This document shows, piece by piece, positions 23,301-32,099 of a DNA stretch of 34,098 bases; the stretch's first letter is position 1; each line of letters opens with the position of its first letter. A model generated the notes under the pieces. It saw only the letters and a program-made list of their open reading frames with translations, did not search any database and was not told the origin of the DNA. Source of the stretch: a virus. The stretch covers positions 1 to 34,098 of the IMG/VR virus record IMGVR_UViG_3300022602_000263; one strand, 5' to 3'. A program made the translations under genes and the position numbers.

Positions 23301-24155
23301 TTATGAACTTCCACCTAATACAGTGCCAAGAGTTAACCAGTTTGCATAACCTTGTCCTACTATATAATAGCCTGCTGCGCCACCTGCTCGTCCGTTTCCA
23401 CTGCTTCCACCAGCTTGACCAGGACCGCCGCCATTACCAGCTTGTCCTTGTCCATTATTACCAGCACCACCACTGGTTCTTGTTCCTGAACTGCCAGGTC
23501 CATCACCACTACCACCACTACCAGCATTGTAACCAGCACCACCGCCACCGCCACTTCCTGTATATGATGAACCGCCACCAAAACAACTACCATAAGTCGT
23601 GCCGCCGTCAGCAGCACCACCACCGCCTCCGCCTCCAGCAATTGTGCCGTTATTAGTTATGTTAGTTGTGCTTAATAGATATAAAGCAGGTCCACCAGGC
23701 GAACCAGCATCACCAGCAGCATTGTTGTGTCCTGCACCACCATTACCACCGCAACCAATAATAACACCATTGTTAATTAAATTAATTGTATCACCAGTTG
23801 TAAACCCTGATATTTGTAGTGAATATGTTCCAGTTGATGTGCTACCAACATAAATTCCGCTGTTAATTGTTAAATTAATTACTGTAAAACCAGGAACATA
23901 TGTTGGACTGACACTGCCATTAGATGGACTTAAAACATAGTTTTGTGTATCGCTACTGATGGTTATATTAATAGTAATGCCATTTTGAGTACCATAAAAA
24001 TCACTCATATGTAACGTATTAGTGCTAAAATTACCTAACGTAGATGTGCTTGGCTTATAAAATTTAACACCATGATAGGGTGCAAAATCTCGACCTCTAC
24101 CAAATTCACCATTGATATTGTTTAAACTTATATGTCCAGTGGTTTGTAGGGTCAT
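23301..24155 (-). CDS. Glycine-rich tail adhesin
   Basis: This 284-aa protein has an N-terminal anchor module (about 1-55) with SLNNINGEFGRGRDFAPYHG, KFYKP and LHMSDFYGTQNG, matching the N-terminus of the 24544-25155 product. A beta-rich middle (VINLTINSGIYVGSTSTG, FTTGDTINLINNGVIIG) is followed by a C-terminal half almost entirely of glycine-rich loops (GGNGGAGHNN, AGGGGGGGAADGG, TGSGGGGGAGYNAG). This design resembles T-even gp38-type adhesins, where polyglycine sandwiches display receptor-binding loops. The host receptor is unknown. It has a CATAAATA box 22 bp upstream. Confidence 0.68.
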   Translation of the reverse strand: MTLQTTGHISLNNINGEFGRGRDFAPYHGVKFYKPSTSTLGNFSTNTLHMSDFYGTQNGITINITISSDTQNYVLSPSNGSVSPTYVPGFTVINLTINSGIYVGSTSTGTYSLQISGFTTGDTINLINNGVIIGCGGNGGAGHNNAAGDAGSPGGPALYLLSTTNITNNGTIAGGGGGGGAADGGTTYGSCFGGGSSYTGSGGGGGAGYNAGSGGSGDGPGSSGTRTSGGAGNNGQGQAGNGGGPGQAGGSSGNGRAGGAAGYYIVGQGYANWLTLGTVLGGSS

Positions 24156-24177
24156 TATACTTTACCTGATTGTAAAA

Positions 24178-24185
24178 TATTTATG
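24178..24185 (-). promoter_or_regulatory. Late-type promoter CATAAATA (minus strand)
   Basis: The plus strand reads TATTTATG. It lies 22 bp upstream of the adhesin start at 24155 and overlaps the stop codon (24181-24183) of the preceding gene. Confidence 0.6.
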
Positions 24186-24534
24186 CCCATGTAATCTTAA
24201 TACCACCACTACCACCAGAGGTTCCTCCACCAGTTCCAGCAGCACCTAAAATATAATTTAACAAATAACCATTAGTAATTTGTCCACCATTGTAGATAAT
24301 TTCTACATAAGAACCCGTGCCGCCACTTCCACCAGTTGCACTGCCATAGGAAGTGCTTGCAGAAGCACCGCCGCCACCATAGCCAACATTAGCATTTGTT
24401 GCACTGTTATTTTGTGCAGTAGAGCCATTGACACCGCTGTTTCCATTCAAAAATATGAATGTGGTAGGATTTGCAATACTTGGTGTTGGATTTGCATTTA
24501 TTGTTCCGCCGCTTCCGCCCGTGCCGTCTGTCAT
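24181..24534 (-). CDS. Glycine-rich protein, C-terminal-like half of an adhesin
   Basis: This 117-aa, Gly/Ser/Thr/Asn-rich protein starts MTDGTGGSGGTINANPTPS and includes NVGYGGGGASASTSYG and GSGGTGSYVEIIYNGGQITNG. It looks like the distal part of a glycine-rich adhesin and lacks the anchor module that opens the 284-aa and 203-aa proteins. It follows the 203-aa gene after 9 bp and has its own Shine-Dalgarno (AAGGA, six bases before the ATG), so it may be a separate subunit. An old split of one longer gene is the alternative. Confidence 0.6.
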   Translation of the reverse strand: MTDGTGGSGGTINANPTPSIANPTTFIFLNGNSGVNGSTAQNNSATNANVGYGGGGASASTSYGSATGGSGGTGSYVEIIYNGGQITNGYLLNYILGAAGTGGGTSGGSGGIKITWA

Positions 24535-24543
24535 TTTTTGTCC

Positions 24544-25155
24544 TTATGCTACAGTATTACCATTTGTTGGATTAGCATTCCAACCACCGCCGCCAGCACT
24601 TTGTGATGCTGTGCCGCCATAGTTTGCATTATTTTGTCCTTCACTATAACCACTGGTTCCAGCAAAAGAATTTATTGTTCCTTGCGGACCAGAACCAGTA
24701 ACTACTGAATCACGACCACCGTGTCCCCCATCGGTACTTGTATCCAAAGTTGGTCCAGGTAATGGAATGCTGCCAGCACTACCGCCTTGTCCACCACCAA
24801 CAGTGATGCCTAAAACACTACTATCACCACCTTTGCTACCGCTGCCACCATTACCGCCGCCGCCACTTCCACCCGCTCCCCATATCTCAATTTTAAGATA
24901 GTTGCGATAAAGTGGAATAGTAAAGCTGCCGCTTCCAGCAACATTAGCAAAATATGTGCCTACAGTTGCAGGATCAGTTCCTTGTTTACCAAAGAAATCA
25001 CTCATTTTTATGGTAGTTGTGCTAAACAGTCCAGTGGTTAAGTTGCCAGGATAATACCAACGGACACCTTTGTAAAGATTGATATCTTCACCAAGACCAA
25101 ACGCTGCATTGATCATAGAAGTATTGATTGGTCCGCTATTTGGAACAAAGGTCAT
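24544..25155 (-). CDS. Glycine-rich adhesin-like protein, N-terminal half
   Basis: This 203-aa protein has the same anchor module at its N-terminus as the 284-aa adhesin: SMINAAFGLGEDINLYKG, RWYYPG, and STTTIKMSDFFGKQGTD. A strand-rich spacer (YRNYLKIEIWGAGGSGGGG) and glycine-rich loops follow, ending NANPTNGNTVA. It stops shortly before the 117-aa glycine-rich gene, and together they would have about the length and order of the single 284-aa protein. It lies between the S74 fibre gene and the 117-aa gene in one unit. A GGGA precedes the ATG. Confidence 0.65.
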   Translation of the reverse strand: MTFVPNSGPINTSMINAAFGLGEDINLYKGVRWYYPGNLTTGLFSTTTIKMSDFFGKQGTDPATVGTYFANVAGSGSFTIPLYRNYLKIEIWGAGGSGGGGNGGSGSKGGDSSVLGITVGGGQGGSAGSIPLPGPTLDTSTDGGHGGRDSVVTGSGPQGTINSFAGTSGYSEGQNNANYGGTASQSAGGGGWNANPTNGNTVA

Positions 25156-25159
25156 TTAA

Positions 25160-27013
25160 TTATCCCTTTGCTTTTAATGCTTCCACTTCTGCGCTCAATT
25201 CCTTAATTGCCTGAATCAAGAGAGGAATAATTTTGTCATACTGAACTGTCAAGTAATTTTCACCGCTCTTGCTTTGACCATTTTCATCCAAATCAAATGG
25301 AGCAGCTTTAATAACTTGTGGCAGAACAGCTTGAATTTCTTGAGCAAGAACACCAACGTGTTCGTTTTCATCACCGATACCCAATGCAGCAGCAACTTCA
25401 TTGGTATGATAAGTTACACCATTGATAGCATTAACTTTTTGTAGCGCATTTGGAATTGGAGCAATATCTGTTTTAAGTCTTTGGTCAGAATAGAAAGCAA
25501 CGATATCTGCTGTTGCAGTAATACCACCAGTGACCGCAAGGTTAGCACTGTTATATGTAACACCACTGTTACCAGCAAGATTAGTTGCACTTGTATAGAT
25601 TGCAAGTTGACCAGCAGTTGCGCCGCCAGCAACTGGTGTTGGAATTGTGTACCAAGTTAAATTACTGCTGCCATCAGTTGATAGAACTTGACCACTGCTA
25701 CCACCACTGATTTGAACATTACCAACATTTCCAAGAATTAGTTTATAGCTTGAAGTTGGATTAAATGTAACTGTTCCGCCAGTAAATCCAGCAGCACCAC
25801 TTACAGCAAGCGAAGTAAGAGTTCCGAGAGTTGTGATATTTGTTTGACTTGCAGTGCTAATAGTTCCAGTCAATGTTGCGCCGCTATTACCAATAATTCC
25901 TGCATTTACATAGCTTGCATAAACATTGCCATTATTTGAGGTTCCATTAGCAATTAAATTATTGACATAAACATTGCCAGTAAATGTATTATTTTGTCCG
26001 CCAACAATAACATTTCCACCAATACCAACACCACCAACTACCTGTAGTGCGCCACTTGTTGTGTTGTAAGCAGCTTGGGTTCCACTTATAAGACTTGTTT
26101 CATTACTTGTTGTGACATCAAGATTACCAAGAACAAATAGATTGCCATTGATTTGAACGTCAGCATTTGCAAGGACATCCAACGCATCTGCAACACCGCC
26201 ACTACTATTACGAGTACGCAAACGAATAATACCATTATTAAGAGTATTATCTAAATGAACTTCACTGCCAAAAACAGTAAATGCACCTTGCCCCGTTGTT
26301 CCAAGATTGATACCACTATTATTTGTGACACTCAATGTTCCACTGGTTGCAGTATTTTCATCACTGCGCATAAATGAACTGCCGCTAACACCATTAAGTG
26401 CAGCACTATCGCTTGCTTGACCCCAGAATTTATTATTACTAACAAAAGCTGTTGATGCAATATTAAAACCAGGACTGATTGTGCTAAATCCGCTAATTGT
26501 ATTTGCTGGTGTAAATGTTTGATCTTTACTTAAAATAGCATAACGAGTATTGCTAATTTTCATAGAGATAACATTGTGATTTGTGCTGCTATTATCTGTA
26601 ATAACTTCACTGACAACTTGACCAGCACCACCAAGTGGTCCAATCACAACCCAACCAACGCCACTATAAACATCTAATTGTTGGTTTGCTGTATCCCACC
26701 ATAAATCGCCTTGAACCGCATTACTTGGTGGAGTTGCGCTACTGGTTGCACTGGCAATATTCTTAAAAATAGTGCCGTTATAAACTTGCAGCGCACCTTT
26801 AGTAGTGTTATACCAGATTTGTCCAACAATTGGATTAACTGGTTGACTACCATTTGCAAAATTTTCCAACATATTGAGGAAGTTTTGGTCAAGATATTGA
26901 CCATAGTTTGCGGTATTTTTACCAACAAGTGCTATGCTTGTGCTGTTATCGACTGTTCCATCGGCAATTACGATAGAATTAGCACCATTTGCGTGTGTAA
27001 TGGTATATGACAT
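25160..27013 (-). CDS. Tail fibre protein with S74 intramolecular chaperone
   Basis: This 617-aa protein has an N-terminal region (MSYTITHANGANSIVIADG) and two GQIWYNTTKGALQVYNG/GDLWWDTANQQLDVYSG repeats typical of marine phage fibres. A GALQVVGGVGIGGN block, an INxGxIGNSGATLTG plus TNITTLGTLTSL block, and then the C-terminal S74 domain follow. That domain (from about residue 507) shows YSDQRLKTDI, HVGVLAQEIQAVLPQV and YDKIIPLLIQAIKELSAEVE. The S74 domain helps three chains fold into a beta-helix and then cuts itself off at the conserved Ser (S509 here). The last helix is a probable coiled coil. GGAG lies eight bases before the ATG and a CATAAATA box 20 bp upstream. Confidence 0.88.
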   Translation of the reverse strand: MSYTITHANGANSIVIADGTVDNSTSIALVGKNTANYGQYLDQNFLNMLENFANGSQPVNPIVGQIWYNTTKGALQVYNGTIFKNIASATSSATPPSNAVQGDLWWDTANQQLDVYSGVGWVVIGPLGGAGQVVSEVITDNSSTNHNVISMKISNTRYAILSKDQTFTPANTISGFSTISPGFNIASTAFVSNNKFWGQASDSAALNGVSGSSFMRSDENTATSGTLSVTNNSGINLGTTGQGAFTVFGSEVHLDNTLNNGIIRLRTRNSSGGVADALDVLANADVQINGNLFVLGNLDVTTSNETSLISGTQAAYNTTSGALQVVGGVGIGGNVIVGGQNNTFTGNVYVNNLIANGTSNNGNVYASYVNAGIIGNSGATLTGTISTASQTNITTLGTLTSLAVSGAAGFTGGTVTFNPTSSYKLILGNVGNVQISGGSSGQVLSTDGSSNLTWYTIPTPVAGGATAGQLAIYTSATNLAGNSGVTYNSANLAVTGGITATADIVAFYSDQRLKTDIAPIPNALQKVNAINGVTYHTNEVAAALGIGDENEHVGVLAQEIQAVLPQVIKAAPFDLDENGQSKSGENYLTVQYDKIIPLLIQAIKELSAEVEALKAKG

Positions 27014-27033
27014 AAATGCGGCTCCGTTAGGAA

Positions 27034-27041
27034 TATTTATG
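27034..27041 (-). promoter_or_regulatory. Late-type promoter CATAAATA (minus strand)
   Basis: The plus strand reads TATTTATG. It lies 20 bp upstream of the S74 fibre start at 27013, in the 44-bp gap after the 106-aa Cys-containing gene. Confidence 0.6.
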
Positions 27042-27057
27042 CAATATAATGATGTTA

Positions 27058-27378
27058 TTATTGCTGATCATTTTCAGGGGTGCTACCAACTATTCTTAGC
27101 GGAACATCGCTTTGTGAAATAGCAACCATAGCACGTATTGAATTTTCAGAAGCCTTTACCATTTCATTTCTGAAACTTTCAGTTGCTGCACCTACTTGGC
27201 GAGTTTGGTTAGCATTTTCAATTAACAAATGTGGTAGCCATGCAATTGAACAGCCCCATTCATCTACATCTTTGCCAGTATTTGGATTTTTACCACGAAC
27301 TTGTATAAACCAACTACACTGTAATTGAACACAGTCTTTCTTAAGTAGTGGACAAAATGTTCCTTGTTTAAGTTCCAT
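27058..27378 (-). CDS. Conserved Cys-containing phage protein, 106 aa
   Basis: This small protein has four Cys (residues 9, 16, 21, 43) in the pattern FCPLLKKDCVQLQC and DEWGCSIAWLP. A helix (LLIENANQTRQVGAATESFRNEMVKA) and a polar tail follow. I recognise the pattern as recurring in marine T4-like phages, without assigned function. The Cys spacing suggests metal binding or disulphides. It lies between two fibre genes, 4 nt after the 760-aa gene, so it is probably co-transcribed with it. Confidence 0.62.
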   Translation of the reverse strand: MELKQGTFCPLLKKDCVQLQCSWFIQVRGKNPNTGKDVDEWGCSIAWLPHLLIENANQTRQVGAATESFRNEMVKASENSIRAMVAISQSDVPLRIVGSTPENDQQ

Positions 27379-27382
27379 ACTT

Positions 27383-29665
27383 TTAATTAGCCTGAGCCAA
27401 TATGAAATCCAAATAATTTACTGCTAAATTAATGCTTGTTCCAGTAAATGTGTGAGTGTGTGAACCATTACCACCGCTTACTGTACCGCTTGCAGTAATA
27501 CCAGTTGTGCCGCTTAAACTATAACGACCATAACTGTGATTTTGATCATATGTGGTATAGCTACCAGCATCAGCATACAGACCCCAATCTTGCGTATTAC
27601 CACCATGACCAGAGAAATTACCATCATCATATGATGCGCCACTTATCCAGTGGGTATGACCAGGATCAGTAACACTAACACTAACTGATGCTGGTGGTAT
27701 TTGTGATGTTGTAAGTGTGGTTGCGCCAACTGTGCCACTTACTGACTGTGAAGCAAAAGCCGTGCTAAATGCTACATTACCGCCGCTGCCTGCGGAACCG
27801 CTAACGATACGCATAGCATAGTCATTGTAAGTTGTTACTTTTGTAAATCCTGTTGGCGCTGATGATTGTTGGAAAGTCATAATAGTGCCAGCAGGAATTA
27901 ACTGACCACTATTACCACCAACTGTTAGTTTACCATTAGCTGTCCCTATAAGCACTCCACCCATATCAATAGTGCTATTTGCAAGATAGAGTGTTCTAAA
28001 ACGATTGGTAGATGAACCCAAATCATATGTAACATTTGAGGATGGAATAATATTACCGCTGACATTTGTATTAGCACCAACGGTTAAATTACCTGTAGTG
28101 CTTACCGTTGTAAATGCACCGCTATTTGCAATATTTGCTCCGATAGCACCAGTATGATAACCAATATGCTGACCACCACTGGTTGATATAAAATTAGCAG
28201 CATAAACATTTGCAGTGGTATTAATAGTATTTGCACTATAAATTGGTGCATAAACATTTGCATTTGCGTTGTCTAACGAGAATTTTAAATTACCATTGTA
28301 AACAAATTCTAATGTATCAATTCCATTAACATTTACAATAGAAAGTGCAGCGTTTCCTTCAGATAATCCAGTTACTTGTTTAGAAGATGCAGTGCTACGT
28401 GCTTCAATTACGTCAGTGGTAACTGGCGCTTCTGTAAAGATAAGAGAATTACCACTAACAGAATAAGAAACACTTGGAATTTGTATAACACCATTAACGC
28501 TTACAATAGTGCCATTTGTTGTATTATTTTGACTTAAAGTAAACGTAGTCGTGCTATTATCACCATAAAAAATATCGCTTGTGATAAGAGTATTAGTTCC
28601 TTCAATACCAACTGCTTCCCACGTTGCACCAGTATAAACTTCAAGATATGCGTAATCACTATTCCAACGCAACATACCAACACGATTTATTGGTGGATAT
28701 TGTGATGAGTTACCAACTGGAACTTGGAAGGCGGTTGTTGTATTAACACTAACATAACCATTGCTACCTGGTGTAATTGAAATGTTTGCGTTTGCTGTGC
28801 TTGCACTTATATTGCTTGTAATAATATTACCATTAATGTAATTTGCATTTATCCAATTGGCACCAACATTTCCGTTGTATGTTGGCAGATATGCTGCAAC
28901 GTTTGAGTTAGCATAAGTGCTGCCTACATTACTTAATTGGCTACCATCACCAAAGAATCTAAATGCAGTAACATTTCCAAGCGTTGATAAGTTACCTGAT
29001 GTAATATTTCCATTTACAGTTAAAGAATTTCCTATAATTAAATTACCATTTGCTTGAATATTTCCACCAAAAGTAATGGTATTACTAAAAGTAATTGGTG
29101 AAGCAAAGTTTGTAATACCACTTTGTCCAGTGTAACGAGCACCAACCATATAAACAACGTTGCCAGTAGAACCATTCCAAGTTACTGCACTTGGTACGTT
29201 TGTATCAGCAAAGTTTAAAATACCAGCTTGATAATCAAAATACCAACTATCGTTATTACCACTACCTGCTTGTGGTAGCGATATTCCATAAGTTTGTGGA
29301 GCACTATTTCCGCTTGGCGCAGCATAAACTTGCAGTTGATAACCTGAACCATACTGTGTTGGAATCCAGTTAGTTAAGTTAGTTGCCCAAGTTTGGTTTG
29401 TAGTACTTTCTGCAAGATTTACACTTTGAACGGTCGTAGATAAACTATCACGGTAAACAGTAACAACAGCACTATTAGCACTTGGCAATGTTGTTACAGC
29501 AGGAATCAAATAATCTTGTTGCCAAATTGTTGAGCCAGGACTTAGTAACGGACTTGCATTACTTTCATTACTTGGACCTTTGGCTGTGCTTGTATCGGTC
29601 TTGGCAACACCATAACCAACTTTTTTCAGCAAATAATCAACAATTTGTGTTTGTGAAATAGCCAT
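27383..29665 (-). CDS. Tail fibre protein with collar-type His-rich tip
   Basis: This 760-aa protein has an N-terminal module (ISQTQIVDYLLKKVGYGVAKT, SPLLSPGSTIWQQDYL, SWYFDYQAGILNF) that I know from T4-like marine fibres. Shuffled modules follow, including NVAAYLPTYNGN, GMLRWNSDYAYLEVYTGATW, a FYGDNSTTTFTL...VNGVIQIP module and GGQHIGYHTGAIGANIANSG. The C-terminus reads IPAGTIMTFQQSSAPTGF, then DPGHTHW and NGSHTHTFTG, and ends VNYLDFILAQAN. This is the pattern of phage tail-collar and short-tail-fibre tips, where HxH pairs bind iron in the trimer (as in T4 gp37). It starts in a TAATG overlap with the 665-aa gene. Confidence 0.82.
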   Translation of the reverse strand: MAISQTQIVDYLLKKVGYGVAKTDTSTAKGPSNESNASPLLSPGSTIWQQDYLIPAVTTLPSANSAVVTVYRDSLSTTVQSVNLAESTTNQTWATNLTNWIPTQYGSGYQLQVYAAPSGNSAPQTYGISLPQAGSGNNDSWYFDYQAGILNFADTNVPSAVTWNGSTGNVVYMVGARYTGQSGITNFASPITFSNTITFGGNIQANGNLIIGNSLTVNGNITSGNLSTLGNVTAFRFFGDGSQLSNVGSTYANSNVAAYLPTYNGNVGANWINANYINGNIITSNISASTANANISITPGSNGYVSVNTTTAFQVPVGNSSQYPPINRVGMLRWNSDYAYLEVYTGATWEAVGIEGTNTLITSDIFYGDNSTTTFTLSQNNTTNGTIVSVNGVIQIPSVSYSVSGNSLIFTEAPVTTDVIEARSTASSKQVTGLSEGNAALSIVNVNGIDTLEFVYNGNLKFSLDNANANVYAPIYSANTINTTANVYAANFISTSGGQHIGYHTGAIGANIANSGAFTTVSTTGNLTVGANTNVSGNIIPSSNVTYDLGSSTNRFRTLYLANSTIDMGGVLIGTANGKLTVGGNSGQLIPAGTIMTFQQSSAPTGFTKVTTYNDYAMRIVSGSAGSGGNVAFSTAFASQSVSGTVGATTLTTSQIPPASVSVSVTDPGHTHWISGASYDDGNFSGHGGNTQDWGLYADAGSYTTYDQNHSYGRYSLSGTTGITASGTVSGGNGSHTHTFTGTSINLAVNYLDFILAQAN

Positions 29666-31662
29666 TAGTTAGTTGCCACCTGTATGCTCAACGCAGTCAA
29701 ACTTTGACCACTGGTTAATTTTACACGAACATAAACTTCGTTACCTATGTTGCCAGCACTACTTGTATTGACTGTTCCAAATGTGCAAGTATAACTGCCA
29801 TTTGATACGAAACTATTTAATACAGCATTACCGCCAACTGCACAACCATTGCTACCATTACCACCAGCACCTGCGCCAGGTATACCACTGCCAGCATAAG
29901 CAGTGCTCATACTATACCAACCATTTAGTGTGCTATAAGTTGGAGAAATACCTGGCAATGCTACCCAAAGACCAGCGATAGTTCCAGTGTATTGAATGTT
30001 AAACTTTGCAAGTGCACTTTTAGCAAACTTAAATGTAAAATATTGTGCGCTACCTTGACCGCTTAAATTAGGTCCAACTGGCTGATAGCCGCTGCTATAA
30101 TTTGTTTGGTCAAACTTAAGAGTAGCAGCAACTACTGTTGCATCAGTTGTATAAAATGGTCCAGTTTGACTGTTAAATGCCGATTCACTGCCAGTGAATG
30201 ATGGCGTATCACTTGCGCTTCCACCATCAGGATTTACAATACGGAAAGTGCTTGGTGCGCCACTAAGTGCATTTGTTAAACTTGTTTCTTCAATTTGTGT
30301 TGATGTTCCTGTTTTATAAAGCACAGTAACGCCAGGTGAAAATGTTTGTGCAGCACTACTATAGCTGTTATACGCAGTTAAACTTGGACTACCGCTGCTA
30401 CTACCAAATCCAGCAATTCCACTTGCAGTTGTTGTAAAATATGCACTACCACTGCTAACATAGGCGTTGCGTGTAAGTGGCGTAGATACACCAGCTTGTG
30501 TATATGTAACACTACTTGGAGTAGAAATAGCACCGCCAGCACTACCAACTATAAATGTATCACTGCTGTAATAAGTATCGCCACTAAGTTTTGCAATATT
30601 TGCTGCAAGTCTCCAAACAGAACTGCTGTTAAGGTGTGGCACTGTTGAACTAAATGTAGCACTGTTTGTTGTTAATGCAATATTAGAGTTGCTCCAAACT
30701 GGTGCACCAGGATTGTTGTTATCATAATACCAGCTTACGGCATTTGTATTTGCACAAGCACTATCAGTTAAGTAAACTTGATTCCAACCAGCAGAGGCAT
30801 TTGAGCCACTTCCTTGTGCACTAAAACTGCTCCAGAATCCACCACTGCCCCCACTTAATATACTATAGTCTTGGTTAAGAGTAATAATTAGTTGACCATA
30901 TGTTCCGTTATTATTATTGCCTGGTGCCATTGTATGATAACCAGTTGCAACACCATTAACTATAACTTGAACATTTCCGCTATCGCCTGGTCCTTGACGA
31001 GAAAGAGTATTTGTAGTCATGGTATTTGTTCTAATACCATTTGTTACACTTGTGCCAGCACTAACACTTAAATTACCCCAACCGCTATTATCAGTTTGAG
31101 TAAAATTAGTCATACGACCAAGTGTAGATAAACCACTTAAACTTAATGAATTGCTATTTGGAAAATTGCCAGGACTTGGTGGTACAAGTTTACCTAATAC
31201 TTGGTTTAGTTTTGCAATACCGTCTGTAACATATGTTGTCGTTGTAAGAGAAACTGCATTAGAAACTAATTGTCCAGTAGTATTTGAACCTAACGGAATT
31301 GTATTACCAAATAAATCAGAACTTAAAGCACCATCAACGTATGCTTTAGTAGCAGCATCGCTGCTATAAATCGGTGTTGCCAAATTACCAATACGTTGAT
31401 TACTTGCATCAATATTACCAGCATAACTGTATAAAAACAAGTTTCCACTTGTTGCAGCAATAGTATTACCACTTATAAAAATATTGCCTAAAGTAGTTGT
31501 TCCATTAACTGCTAAAGAGTTGCCAGGTAAATTATTATTAATACCTACACGGCGATTATTGGTATCAAAATACATCAAATTGCCATCTATAATAAGATCA
31601 ACATTAAATCGCAGAAGGTTGTCCTTCAACATATTTCCGCCAATTTTACCGATTACTGCCAT
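29665..31662 (-). CDS. Large virion/tail fibre protein (665 aa)
   Basis: This protein starts MAVIGKIGGNMLKDNLLRFNVDLIIDG, then NRRVGINNNLPGNSLAVNG and SSDAATKAYVDGAL, an N-terminal arrangement common to virion fibre proteins of marine T4-like phages. The middle is Ser/Thr/Gly-rich and beta-like, without the GALxVxGG modules of its neighbours. The C-terminal third has FKFAKSALAKFNIQYTGT, WVALPGISPTYSTLNGW and VYVRVKLTSGQSLTALSIQ, resembling a globular domain. No catalytic motif is seen. AAGG precedes the ATG at nine bases, with a CCTAAATA box 18 bp upstream. It overlaps the next fibre gene by 1 nt, suggesting coupled production of proximal and distal parts. Confidence 0.7.
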   Translation of the reverse strand: MAVIGKIGGNMLKDNLLRFNVDLIIDGNLMYFDTNNRRVGINNNLPGNSLAVNGTTTLGNIFISGNTIAATSGNLFLYSYAGNIDASNQRIGNLATPIYSSDAATKAYVDGALSSDLFGNTIPLGSNTTGQLVSNAVSLTTTTYVTDGIAKLNQVLGKLVPPSPGNFPNSNSLSLSGLSTLGRMTNFTQTDNSGWGNLSVSAGTSVTNGIRTNTMTTNTLSRQGPGDSGNVQVIVNGVATGYHTMAPGNNNNGTYGQLIITLNQDYSILSGGSGGFWSSFSAQGSGSNASAGWNQVYLTDSACANTNAVSWYYDNNNPGAPVWSNSNIALTTNSATFSSTVPHLNSSSVWRLAANIAKLSGDTYYSSDTFIVGSAGGAISTPSSVTYTQAGVSTPLTRNAYVSSGSAYFTTTASGIAGFGSSSGSPSLTAYNSYSSAAQTFSPGVTVLYKTGTSTQIEETSLTNALSGAPSTFRIVNPDGGSASDTPSFTGSESAFNSQTGPFYTTDATVVAATLKFDQTNYSSGYQPVGPNLSGQGSAQYFTFKFAKSALAKFNIQYTGTIAGLWVALPGISPTYSTLNGWYSMSTAYAGSGIPGAGAGGNGSNGCAVGGNAVLNSFVSNGSYTCTFGTVNTSSAGNIGNEVYVRVKLTSGQSLTALSIQVATN

Positions 31663-31680
31663 TTATGATACCTTATAAGA

Positions 31681-31688
31681 TATTTAGG
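31681..31688 (-). promoter_or_regulatory. Late-like box CCTAAATA (minus strand)
   Basis: The plus strand reads TATTTAGG. It lies 18 bp upstream of the start at 31662, immediately after the end of the 134-aa gene. Confidence 0.45.
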
Positions 31689-31694
31689 TATATT

Positions 31695-32099
31695 TTAATT
31701 AGCGTCTGTTGAATTAAATTTGTGGAAGACAACAACACTATAAGTTGCTGGTGGAGGATTTGCAAAAGTAATTACGGCACCAGCAAGTGTAAATGCATCA
31801 CCAGGATTTTGTGCAACGTTGCCTACAAATACAAGAATACTGTTTTGATCTGGTGGAGTATAGCTTAATGTAAATGATGTTGTTACGCCATCACCAGTAA
31901 ACACATCCTTGTAAATGGTTACATTACCGAGAATAGCAACACTTTGCCAAGCATTATAGTAAATTTCAAAACGCTGGCTATCAGTGTTATAACGAATTTG
32001 TCCATTTACAGGAACTTGAGGACGATCAGCAGTAGTTCCACTTGGTAATACTACGGCTGCGCTACCACCAATACTGGGATTTTTGAGAGAACGTGCCAT
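31695..32099 (-). CDS. Small virion protein made of two fibre modules (134 aa)
   Basis: Residues about 15-55 (VVLPSGTTADRPQVPVNGQ, IRYNTDSQRFEIYYNAW) match a module found inside the 1436-aa and 760-aa fibres (for example LPIGTTSQRPSNATGG). Residues about 62-128 (DVFTGDGVTTSFTL, FVGNVAQNPGDAFTL) match the FTGDGTTTTFTL module that directly follows it in those same fibres. The gene is thus a free-standing copy of a two-module cassette. No catalytic residues are seen. It starts in a TAATG overlap with the 104-aa gene and is third in its unit. Confidence 0.68.
   Translation of the reverse strand: MARSLKNPSIGGSAAVVLPSGTTADRPQVPVNGQIRYNTDSQRFEIYYNAWQSVAILGNVTIYKDVFTGDGVTTSFTLSYTPPDQNSILVFVGNVAQNPGDAFTLAGAVITFANPPPATYSVVVFHKFNSTDAN

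Noticed and set aside
11563-31662. Repetitive DNA tested as a CRISPR array or tandem non-coding repeats
   Set aside because: Repeat units are irregular in spacing, in frame, and encode recurring protein modules of fibres.
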